A DNA stretch of 64,000 bases from NCBI GenBank assembly GCA_959599095.1, contig CAUGGC010000003.1, forward strand, positions 1-64,000, read 5' to 3'. The stretch's first letter is position 1; each line of letters starts with the position of its first letter. This document shows, piece by piece, positions 50,145 to 57,230 of the stretch. Position numbers and translations under genes: made by a program. This stretch comes from an uncultured Collinsella sp. Lineage in GTDB: Bacteria > Actinomycetota > Coriobacteriia > Coriobacteriales > Coriobacteriaceae. Below the pieces are notes generated by a model. That model made no database searches. It was not told the origin of the DNA and worked only from the letters and a program-made list of their open reading frames with translations.

Positions 50145-50525
50145 ATGGCGGTGCAAAGAAGGAATACCAGGCAGCGAAAGCTGGTTCTTGACGCTGTGCG
50201 CCAAAGCTATAACCATCCCACCGCCGACGAAATCTACAATGTCGTACGCGAACAGGATGACAAGATCAGCCGCGGCACGGTCTACCGCAACCTCAATCTC
50301 TTAGCCGACGCCGGCGAGATTCTCTCTATTAAGACGCTGGGCGGCAGCCGCTTCGATCGCACCATCGAGCCGCACGCACATATCATCTGCACCTCGTGCA
50401 GCCGCGTCATCGACGTGCCGCTCCCCTTCGATGCCCAGCTCGACGCCAGGGCATCCGAACAAATCGGATGGAGCGTCAGCTCGCACTACACCATCTTTGA
50501 GGGACTCTGCCCCGACTGCCGGTAG
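50145..50525 (+). CDS. Fur/PerR-family metal-dependent regulator
   Basis: A 126-residue regulator. RNTRQRKLVLDAVRQSYNHPTADEIYNVV and SRGTVYRNLNLLADAGEI form the winged helix; PHAHIICTSCSRVIDVP and GLCPDC carry the two CxxC structural zinc sites. PerR-like or Fur-like sensing cannot be separated here, though the short length is PerR-like. Start 50145 has GAGGCGAGG. The upstream region is AT-rich and probably autoregulated, but no clear box was identified. Confidence 0.88.
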   Translation: MAVQRRNTRQRKLVLDAVRQSYNHPTADEIYNVVREQDDKISRGTVYRNLNLLADAGEILSIKTLGGSRFDRTIEPHAHIICTSCSRVIDVPLPFDAQLDARASEQIGWSVSSHYTIFEGLCPDCR

Positions 50526-50530
50526 CCTTT

Positions 50531-50595
50531 GGGGCATGCCTGCAAATCTACTTTCCCATCCGTTACAGCAAACAGTACATTTTTAGGCATGTCCC
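50531..50595. repeat. Palindromic repeat between convergent genes
   Basis: GGGGCATGCCT...CTACTTT and its imperfect inverted partner AACAGTACATTTTTAGGCATGTCCC enclose a 16-nt loop; about 18 of 25 positions pair. It lies between the Fur-type gene and the leftward Cof gene and may end both transcripts. Confidence 0.6.
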
Positions 50596-50601
50596 GAAAA
50601 C

Positions 50602-51399
50602 CTACTCGGCGAGCAGGCGGCGCAGTTCTTCTTCGACCGTGTGCACGTAACGGACGCGATCGTTGATACCGCGCATGGTGGGGTTGCAGCTCTCCATCAG
50701 ATAGGGATGGCCCACGACGTTGAGCATGTCGCGATCGTTCTCATTGTCGCCAAATGCCATCATCTCATCGGGCGAAATCCCCAGGACACGACCGTAATCG
50801 GCAAGCGCGGAGCCCTTGCCCGAACCGAAACCGATAAGGTCCGTCCATGCGGTTCCAGACGTCATCACATCGACACGGTCGCCAAAGAGGCGCTCGAAAT
50901 ACTCCCGGGCCGCCGGATAATCCACCTCGGGCGTCTGGAAGCCAATCTTAATGACATCCTCGTCGATGTCCTCGGGACGGTCGACCACCGCCACATCGCA
51001 GTGGACCACATAGCGCAAATGGTCGACGAACGCATCGTTGCCGCTCATGGTGTAGATGTGCCCCTCACACGAAAGGGTCATGTCGGTATGGGGATACGCA
51101 ACCACGGTATTCGCAATAACCATAGCAAGGCTACGCTCCATGGAACGCTTGACGACGGCACGCCCCTCGCTCATCACCAGGGTTCCGTTTTCGCATACAT
51201 AGGCGAGCTCATCGGCCGCCGGGGCAAACAGGTAGCGCAAGCTCGCATATTGACGGCCACTCGCCGGCATAAACACGATACCACGACGATGCAGCTCATC
51301 GATAAGCTCAAAGGCCTCGGAACGCAGCTCGCGCTCCCCCGGATGCAGCAACGTGCCGTCCAAATCGCATGCAATCAGTTTGATTCCCTCAAGACCCAT
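50602..51399 (-). CDS. Cof-type HAD phosphatase (second copy)
   Basis: A 265-residue phosphatase. LIACDLDGTLLHPGE, FMPASGRQYASL and MMAFGDNENDRDMLNVVGHPYLMESC are motifs I, II and IV of the Cof subfamily, with a C2 cap between. Start 51399 follows GGGGGAAG; the frame reaching 51474 is not supported. The substrate is probably a sugar phosphate or similar small ester. Confidence 0.88.
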   Translation of the reverse strand: MGLEGIKLIACDLDGTLLHPGERELRSEAFELIDELHRRGIVFMPASGRQYASLRYLFAPAADELAYVCENGTLVMSEGRAVVKRSMERSLAMVIANTVVAYPHTDMTLSCEGHIYTMSGNDAFVDHLRYVVHCDVAVVDRPEDIDEDVIKIGFQTPEVDYPAAREYFERLFGDRVDVMTSGTAWTDLIGFGSGKGSALADYGRVLGISPDEMMAFGDNENDRDMLNVVGHPYLMESCNPTMRGINDRVRYVHTVEEELRRLLAE

Positions 51400-51482
51400 A
51401 TGCTTCCCCCAAAGCCTCATATCAACAGCAAGACGGACCTTGATCGGTCGCCCCTCAAAGCCCGTCTTGCGCATACGCGCGC

Positions 51483-52061
51483 TTAGCCGCGCGCCTTTTT
51501 TACGATGGTAAAGTCGGGAGCCATGCTCACGACGACCTCCGCCGCACTCGACGCAAAGCGCCGGTCCGCATCGAGTTCACGGGTAACCAGCGAGAGCCGA
51601 ACACCCTCGACACCCCGGAGCATGCGGCCCAAAACAGGCTGCACCGGCGTATACATGCGCACAGTATGCTCGTCCGAGTCGCCCCGGAAGAGCGGCGCAT
51701 GCATGTTGCCGATCTCCCAGCACGAATGCGCGAGCGCAATCGGGTCCATGCGGTCAACTTCGACCAAATAAACCTCGGCGCTGCGCAAGCGCACGACAAC
51801 CGCCACGGGCACCATGCCCGAACGGTCAATGGCGAGCACGTCGCCGTCGGCAAGACGACCGCCGTCGGCAGTATCCAGCCGAACATCGACCGTGCGCCCC
51901 AGCTCCGTCACGCCCACAAACGCGTATACATCAGCCTGGTCCCAATCGAGCAGTAGCTCGTCAACTTCAAAGACGCCGCCCAACTTCCGGCGAAGCAGGA
52001 GTTCATAGGACGGATCGTTGAGATTTCCCAAGCATATCGTCGAAACCAAGCGTTCAGGCAT
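51483..52061 (-). CDS. UreE-like metallochaperone-related protein
   Basis: A 192-residue protein. The C-terminal half contains VYLVEVDRMDPIALAHSCWEIGNMHAPLF and VRMYTPVQPVLGRMLRGVEGV, closely following the UreE pattern in which GNxH holds a nickel His. The N-terminal beta part (RTVDVRLDTADGGRLADGDVLAIDRSG) also fits UreE. There is no His-rich tail and no urease or hydrogenase gene in the window. It lies 3 bp after an FKBP-type gene. Nickel handling is an inference. Confidence 0.7.
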   Translation of the reverse strand: MPERLVSTICLGNLNDPSYELLLRRKLGGVFEVDELLLDWDQADVYAFVGVTELGRTVDVRLDTADGGRLADGDVLAIDRSGMVPVAVVVRLRSAEVYLVEVDRMDPIALAHSCWEIGNMHAPLFRGDSDEHTVRMYTPVQPVLGRMLRGVEGVRLSLVTRELDADRRFASSAAEVVVSMAPDFTIVKKARG

Positions 52062-52064
52062 ACT

Positions 52065-52493
52065 CTAACCCTCGACCTCGACGAGCTCGATATCAAAGTT
52101 GAGGTCCTTACCGGCCAGCTCATGGTTGGCGTCGAGCGTCACGGCCTCGGGCGTTACATCGATGACCACGGCGGGGACGGGCATACCGCTCGGCGTGGAC
52201 AGGAAGAGCTTCATGCCCTTCTCAATCTGCTCGATGTTGGGAACCTGTTCGGCCGGGAAGGTCAGAACCATCTCGGGATTGTGCTCGCCGTAGGCATCGG
52301 CAGCAGGAATGTGCACGGTCTTCTTCTCACCCACCTGCATGTCGACAACAGCGGCGTCGAAGCCCTTGATCATCTGGCCGGCGCCGCAGGTGAACTCCAG
52401 CGGCTCGCCGCGATCGTAGGAGCTATCGAACTGCGTGCCGTCGTCGAGCGTGCCGCGATAATGAGTCTTGACCTTCTTGCCCTGGTTGGACAT
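52065..52493 (-). CDS. FKBP-type peptidyl-prolyl isomerase (SlyD-like)
   Basis: A 142-residue cytosolic isomerase/chaperone. VKTHYRGTLDDGTQFDSSYDRGEPLEFTCGAG and QMIKGFDAAVVDMQVGEKKTVHIPAADAYGEHN are the split FKBP motifs around an inserted flap domain of SlyD type; DANHELAGKDLNFDIELVEV is the characteristic end. It lacks the His/Cys-rich nickel tail of E. coli SlyD. Start 52493 has GGAGG. It is operonic with the UreE-like gene. Confidence 0.9.
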   Translation of the reverse strand: MSNQGKKVKTHYRGTLDDGTQFDSSYDRGEPLEFTCGAGQMIKGFDAAVVDMQVGEKKTVHIPAADAYGEHNPEMVLTFPAEQVPNIEQIEKGMKLFLSTPSGMPVPAVVIDVTPEAVTLDANHELAGKDLNFDIELVEVEG

Positions 52494-52613
52494 GGAAACC
52501 TCCGTGATAAGGGCGGCGCACAACACGGGCCGCCATGAACATATGGCGCTAACTATACCCTAGTCATACAATTCAATGACAGTTTGCAAAGAAACGCTGC
52601 AACCGGAGGAACC

Positions 52614-53627
52614 ATGGCATATCCCGTATTTGACCTACACTGCGACACCGCCGACCGAATCGGCTGGGCCACGCTCGATCTCGACCTGCGCTTTACCGCC
52701 GGCACCGACGGTTATTTCCCCGGCGACGAAACGCATCCGCAAGATTTCGACCTCATCGAGGGTAACGCCTGCGCCATCTCGCTCGCAAAGATCGGCAACA
52801 CGCCGTGGGCACAGTGCTTCGCTACGTTTGTCCCCGACGAGATCCCCACCGCCCACGCCGCGCGCTTCCAGGCGCAAATCATGGCGCATATGAGCGGCCA
52901 GGCAATGCTCAACCACGACCGCATGGTCAACGTGCGCAGCGCCGCAGACATTCGCCCCGCGCTCAAGGACGGCAAGATCGCCTGTATCCACACCATCGAA
53001 AACGCCACGTTCTTTGCCGAGGACCCCGCGCTGATCGAGGTGCTCAAGAGCCTGGGCGTGCTTATGTCGTCACTCAGCTGGAACGCGCAGGGACCGCTCG
53101 CGAGCGGCCACGACACCCACGCCGGCCTTACCGCCGCCGGCGTCGAGGCACTTACGCAAATGGAGCACGCCGGCATGGTACTCGACGTCTCCCACCTCAA
53201 CGATGAGTGCTTTGACGAGGTTGTCGCCCACGCCACGCGCCCCTTCGTCGCCAGCCACTCCAACTCCCGTGCGGTTTGCGGCGTCAAGCGCAACCTTACC
53301 GACGACCAGTTCCGTACCATTCGCGACATGGGCGGCATCGTCGGCCTCAACTACTGCAGCGAGTTCCTTTCCAACGACGCAACCGACAAAACCGCCGCAG
53401 ACGTCACCTTCGACCAGCTGGCGGCACATATCGAGCACTGGCTCGACCTGGGCGGCGAGGACGCCATCGCGCTCGGCGGCGACTGGGACGGTGCCACAGT
53501 GCCCGCTTTCCTCTCCGATGCCAGCAAGATGCCCGAATTCCAGAACATGCTCTCCAAGCACTTTGGCAAGACCGTGATGCAAAAGCTCTGCAGCGACAAC
53601 GCGCTTGCCTTCTTTGAGCGCTATTAA
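52614..53627 (+). CDS. Dipeptidase, peptidase M19 (renal dipeptidase) family
   Basis: A 337-residue zinc dipeptidase. VFDLHCDTADR has the HxD metal motif, CIHTIENATFFAED the bridging Glu, MVLDVSHLNDECF and FVASHSNSRAVCGVKRNLTDDQ the later His ligands, and ALGGDWDGATVP the final Asp. There is no signal peptide, so it acts in the cytosol. Start 52614 follows CGGAGGAA. Confidence 0.93.
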   Translation: MAYPVFDLHCDTADRIGWATLDLDLRFTAGTDGYFPGDETHPQDFDLIEGNACAISLAKIGNTPWAQCFATFVPDEIPTAHAARFQAQIMAHMSGQAMLNHDRMVNVRSAADIRPALKDGKIACIHTIENATFFAEDPALIEVLKSLGVLMSSLSWNAQGPLASGHDTHAGLTAAGVEALTQMEHAGMVLDVSHLNDECFDEVVAHATRPFVASHSNSRAVCGVKRNLTDDQFRTIRDMGGIVGLNYCSEFLSNDATDKTAADVTFDQLAAHIEHWLDLGGEDAIALGGDWDGATVPAFLSDASKMPEFQNMLSKHFGKTVMQKLCSDNALAFFERY

Positions 53628-53643
53628 TTTCACATCCCTTGAG

Positions 53644-53679
53644 CGGGCCGGCATGCCGAACGGTCGACATGCCGGCCCG
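53644..53679 (+). terminator. Hairpin after the dipeptidase gene
   Basis: Perfect 12-bp stem CGGGCCGGCATG / CATGCCGGCCCG with a 12-nt loop, 16 bp after the stop. No T run follows, so termination may be weak and the next gene could be read through. Confidence 0.6.
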
Positions 53680-53701
53680 TCCCCAATCCAAAGGACCGCT
53701 T

Positions 53702-54478
53702 TTGACGCAGCAGTTTACGATTTCCGTATCCCGACCGGATGGGACGCCCATCCCCGTCGTCATTACCAAAAAGCGCGTCAAGAACTTCAACCTACGTGTC
53801 ACATCGAGCGGTGAGGTCCACGCCAGCGCACCGCTCGGCGCCAGCCGCGAGCGTATCGAAGCGTTTGTGAAGCGCAACAGCGCCTGGATTATCAGCCGAC
53901 TTGCCCAGCGTGAGCAACGTCAGGCGACAGTGCGAGAGCCGCTCAGTCCCTCGTCCATCATTGCACTTTGGGGCAAGCCCATCACGGTACAGGACGCACT
54001 CGATCACAACTTTGCATCACCCGCACCGCGACCCAAGCAGGCCACCTTCGCAAGTTTTATGGGTACCGATGAATCGGACGAAGGCCTACAGGCCAAGCGG
54101 CACGCAATCCTCGACGACCTAACGTCCGATGAGCTCCAAGCCCACATCGACCAGCTCTATGCCTCCGAGGTCACCACGGAGCTGCGCGATATGGTGCATG
54201 CATACGAAATCGCAATGGGTGTCGCCGTTTCCCGCGTTTCCGTACGCAGCATGAAGACGCGCTGGGGTTCCTGCACGCCCAAAACCGGCGCCATTCGCAT
54301 CGCGCGCGAGCTCGCCGCCTACCCCGTCGAATGTCTCGACATGGTTGTCGCCCACGAGCTCGTCCACTTGCTCGAGCCAAGCCACAATCAGCGGTTTCAC
54401 GCCCTGCTCGACACGTACTGCCCCAACAATAGGGCTCTGTCGCAGCGGCTCAAAAAACCGCCTGCCAACGAGCTGTAG
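53702..54478 (+). CDS. YgjP-like (DUF45, M48-type) metallopeptidase
   Basis: A 258-residue protein. KKRVKNFNLRVTSSGEVHASAPLGASRERIEAFV is the typical N-terminus; SVRSMKTRWGSCTPKTGAIRI and the zinc motif VVAHELVHLLEPSHNQRFHALL (HExxH plus downstream H) identify the family. The role in bacteria is not settled. The start is most likely TTG 53702, six bases after AAAGGA, since the in-frame ATGs fall within the upstream hairpin. Confidence 0.85.
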   Translation: MTQQFTISVSRPDGTPIPVVITKKRVKNFNLRVTSSGEVHASAPLGASRERIEAFVKRNSAWIISRLAQREQRQATVREPLSPSSIIALWGKPITVQDALDHNFASPAPRPKQATFASFMGTDESDEGLQAKRHAILDDLTSDELQAHIDQLYASEVTTELRDMVHAYEIAMGVAVSRVSVRSMKTRWGSCTPKTGAIRIARELAAYPVECLDMVVAHELVHLLEPSHNQRFHALLDTYCPNNRALSQRLKKPPANEL

Positions 54479-54484
54479 GGCCGG

Positions 54485-54970
54485 TTAGCGCACGCGCTCG
54501 ATCTCGACACCGCAACTTGCCAGGGGAAGACCGACGGGTGCCCAAGGCTTATCGAGCTTAACACGCACGCCAAGCAGCAGGGGGTAACGACGCAGCAGCA
54601 TCTGGGCTACACCCTCGGCTGCAGCCTCGATAAGCTTAAACGTATGCTCGCGCAGATAACCATCGACATCGTGGCACACCGAGCCGTAGTCAATCGAGGC
54701 GTCCAGGCTATCGTGCTCCCCCGCTGCACGCAGGTCGGCATAGAGCACCAAGGACACAATGAACTTCTGGCCCAGCGCGTTCTCTTCGGGATACACGCCG
54801 TGGTTAGCAAAAACCTCAAGTCCTTCAACGGTGATGCGATCGGCATGGCGCAGATCGTCATAGCTCACGTGGGGCACCGCCGTTGCGGTGGATATTTCGC
54901 CCCTTCCACGGCGAGCGAGCTCGGCACCTTCAGTCTTAGTTGCATTCTCGGGCAGTTTTTTGTTACTCAT
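54485..54970 (-). CDS. folB: Dihydroneopterin aldolase
   Basis: A 161-residue folate-pathway enzyme converting dihydroneopterin to hydroxymethyl-dihydropterin. RITVEGLEVFANHGVYPEENALGQKFIVSLVL and IDYGSVCHDVDGYL, plus VRVKLDKPWAPVG near the end, are family motifs. The first 40 residues are a polar extension not usual for FolB (about 120). An internal start is possible but no better ribosome site is seen. It lies downstream of folE and an HD gene, giving a short folate cluster. Confidence 0.9.
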   Translation of the reverse strand: MSNKKLPENATKTEGAELARRGRGEISTATAVPHVSYDDLRHADRITVEGLEVFANHGVYPEENALGQKFIVSLVLYADLRAAGEHDSLDASIDYGSVCHDVDGYLREHTFKLIEAAAEGVAQMLLRRYPLLLGVRVKLDKPWAPVGLPLASCGVEIERVR

Positions 54971-55013
54971 CGCGATCGTCTCCTTCGTTTAGAACCCCGA
55001 CCGCGCAAACTAA

Positions 55014-55595
55014 CTACACGCGAATCGACAGGTTCTTTTTATCATCGCTCCAGTTGCAAGCATTGCGCGCGGGACATGCAAAGCAGGCGCGCGACGCTTT
55101 GTCGGCTGCATAGAGCAGGCGCTCAAGCGGTTGGCTGTTCACGCGCAGCTTTCGATGGCCCAGAATGGCCGTCTTAATGGCTGCGGCATCGGCCGGCTCA
55201 AACGCCACGTCATTGGGCATGCCGCCGAGAATCGCATCGGCGACGCGCTCGCTTGCAACATCATGGGATATACCCGATTCATACTGTTCATCTTTGCCGA
55301 TATCGTGAAGAAGCGCCGTGGCGTAAATGACCTCGCGGTCAAATTCGAGCTCTTCCTCGAGATTCTTAATCCACATAATGCGCGCGACATCCAGCAGATG
55401 GTCAATACCGTGGCGGCAAAAGATGCGCCCCGATTCCAACTGTGCAATGTTGCCCAGGTGCCGCCGGAACAGCCCGTTGGCACAAATGTAATCAATGCGA
55501 GGCATGGCGCCAAAAGGAGTCAGGCCCGAAGCCATAAAGCCGCGACGCGGTGTCCCCTCATCGGTCTTCGATGTAAAGTCGTTGACGACTCTCAT
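55014..55595 (-). CDS. HD-domain phosphohydrolase in the folate cluster
   Basis: A 193-residue protein with an HD metal site: HGIDHLLDVARI and ALLHDIGKDEQYESGISHDVASERVADAIL. After the HD core comes a Cys cluster (RACFACPARNACNW), perhaps a metal or redox site. It starts 2 bp after the folE stop and precedes folB, so it may be the missing phosphatase step on dihydroneopterin triphosphate, although many HD proteins act on nucleotides instead. Function is inference. Confidence 0.8.
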   Translation of the reverse strand: MRVVNDFTSKTDEGTPRRGFMASGLTPFGAMPRIDYICANGLFRRHLGNIAQLESGRIFCRHGIDHLLDVARIMWIKNLEEELEFDREVIYATALLHDIGKDEQYESGISHDVASERVADAILGGMPNDVAFEPADAAAIKTAILGHRKLRVNSQPLERLLYAADKASRACFACPARNACNWSDDKKNLSIRV

Positions 55596-55597
55596 GG

Positions 55598-56155
55598 TTA
55601 GCGGCCCAGCATCCTAAAGAACCGCTCCTCGAGCGCCGAATCGGTCTCAAAGACACCGCGGCGAGCGAGCGTCACGGTCTTGGTGCCGGGCTTTTGCACG
55701 CCACGCATGGTCATGCACATGTGCTCGGCTTCCATCAGCACAATCGCTCCTTGGGGAGCAAGATACTCCATGAGGGCATCGGCAACCTGTGCGCACAGCT
55801 GCTCCTGCAGCTGCAGACGACGGGCATAGACCTCAACCGTGCGAGCAAGCTTAGACAGGCCCGCCACGCGACCGTTAGGGATATAGCCGATCGCAGCCTT
55901 GCCATAAAACGGCAGCAGATGGTGTTCGCACAGCGAGTAAAACGTAATGTCGCGCTCGATAACCAAATCGTTCGAAGCGACGGCAAAAGTTTTGGATAGG
56001 TGCTCCTCGGCACTCTGGTCCATACCGCCGGCAATCTCGCCATACATACGGGCGACGCGTGCCGGAGTCTCCAGCAAGCCCTCACGAGTTGGGTCCTCGC
56101 CTATACCTTCAAGCAGCAGCTTAATGGCAGTCTCGACTTTTTCCTGATCGACCAT
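55598..56155 (-). CDS. folE: GTP cyclohydrolase I
   Basis: A 185-residue homodecameric zinc enzyme making dihydroneopterin triphosphate from GTP. LLLEGIGEDPTREGLLETPARVARMY, FYSLCEHHLLPFYGKAAIGYIPNGRVAGLSKLAR and VLMEAEHMCMTMRGVQKPGTKTVT contain the zinc Cys/His set and the active-site His. First gene of the folE-HD-folB cluster. Confidence 0.95.
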   Translation of the reverse strand: MVDQEKVETAIKLLLEGIGEDPTREGLLETPARVARMYGEIAGGMDQSAEEHLSKTFAVASNDLVIERDITFYSLCEHHLLPFYGKAAIGYIPNGRVAGLSKLARTVEVYARRLQLQEQLCAQVADALMEYLAPQGAIVLMEAEHMCMTMRGVQKPGTKTVTLARRGVFETDSALEERFFRMLGR

Positions 56156-56222
56156 CTGGGCCTCACTTTTTTCGATTTAGCGTTCGCGCTATGGTACCAC
56201 GCCGGCACGCAACCTCTGCCAC

Positions 56223-56804
56223 CTACATAGTATGGGTCGAATAGACCGGATCGTCCCGCCAAAGCTCCACGGCGTCGCAAAGCGCAATGTTCTCACGCTC
56301 GGCACGGGCACGCGTGGCGTTCATATCAATCACGCGCTGATTGCTCGAGCCCCTAAAGCGCAACGAGATATCGTACAGATCCTGAACGAACGGACCGTCC
56401 ACCAACATATCGAGGCAGGCGAGAATGCGCTCCGTCGCCTCGGTATAGTGACGACCGCCCGGCATAAGTTCCTCGAGCACGTCACCGGTAAAACACCAAA
56501 TGGTCTTCCCCGACCCCACAGGATAAGTGGCACGAACACGCTCAATAAAATCAACGAGTCCCGCCTGGTTCTCGGGTTCCATGGGCTCCCCGCCCAGAAT
56601 CGTCAGGCCATCGATAAAGGGATGGTCGAGACTCTCGATGATCTTGTCCTCGACGGTGCGATCAAAGGGCTCGCCCGCAGCAAAATCCCACGCAACAGAG
56701 TTAAAGCAGTTCTTGCACCCACGACGGCACCCGCTCACAAACAGAGAAGTACGAACACCTTCCCCATCAGCAATGTCGAAATACTTAATGTTCGCGTAGT
56801 TCAT
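56223..56804 (-). CDS. nrdG: Anaerobic ribonucleotide reductase activating enzyme
   Basis: A 193-residue radical SAM enzyme that generates the glycyl radical on NrdD. SGCRRGCKNCFN is the CxxxCxxC cluster motif; GLTILGGEPMEPENQ is the GGEP motif. Start 56804 follows GGGAGAG; the frame to 56921 crosses a long hairpin and is rejected. It lies downstream of nrdD, separated by about 430 bp of palindromic sequence. Confidence 0.93.
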   Translation of the reverse strand: MNYANIKYFDIADGEGVRTSLFVSGCRRGCKNCFNSVAWDFAAGEPFDRTVEDKIIESLDHPFIDGLTILGGEPMEPENQAGLVDFIERVRATYPVGSGKTIWCFTGDVLEELMPGGRHYTEATERILACLDMLVDGPFVQDLYDISLRFRGSSNQRVIDMNATRARAERENIALCDAVELWRDDPVYSTHTM

Positions 56805-56819
56805 AGGTAACTCTCCCGG

Positions 56820-56903
56820 GAGGCCGGGACATATCATCCCGTCCTCAAACATTCTCGGCCTGCGGCCTGCGAAACTGCGGGCGGGACGATATGTCCCGGC
56901 CTC
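56820..56903 (-). promoter_or_regulatory. Long hairpin just upstream of the nrdG ribosome site
   Basis: 25-nt arms (56820-56844 and 56879-56903) paired at 23 positions, beginning GAGGCCGGGACATATC, around a GC-rich 34-nt loop with its own GGCCTGCGGCC. It ends next to the nrdG ribosome site. It may restrain translation, protect the message, or be a mobile repeat. Confidence 0.65.
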
Positions 56904-57081
56904 ATGCAAAGGGTAACTCAATGAACGAAGCGAACATCGAGCATAGGGTTCGAGATCTAATAAAAACTGGGTTGCGGCTCAACCGCCATCGCAAGTAAAT
57001 CGCAGCTGCAGCTCGAATTATCTCCGCTAAGAACTTCGAGGAGTGAGCAGACCGCATGCCGCATCTCAGCTACGTCAACTT

Positions 57082-57219
57082 GGCCGCCCCGTAGCGAGGC
57101 CCCGGACCTTTGCTCGATATGAGTTCCGCACGAACAGGAGGCGCCAGTGGCGCCTCCGTCGTGAGCCAGGACTGTCCGAAATAGCGAGTAAAGGTCCGGG
57201 GCCTCGCTACGGGGCGGCC
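57082..57219 (-). repeat. 138-bp composite palindrome after nrdD
   Basis: 38-nt arms (57082-57119 and 57182-57219) match at 36 positions, beginning GGCCGCCCCGTAGCGAGG. The loop itself holds a perfect inverted repeat GGAGGCGCCA / TGGCGCCTCC (57137-57157). It starts 12 bp after the nrdD stop. It is much larger than a normal terminator and resembles a small repeat element; it would also terminate or stabilise the nrdD transcript. Confidence 0.7.
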
Positions 57220-57230
57220 TGGGATGGTTA

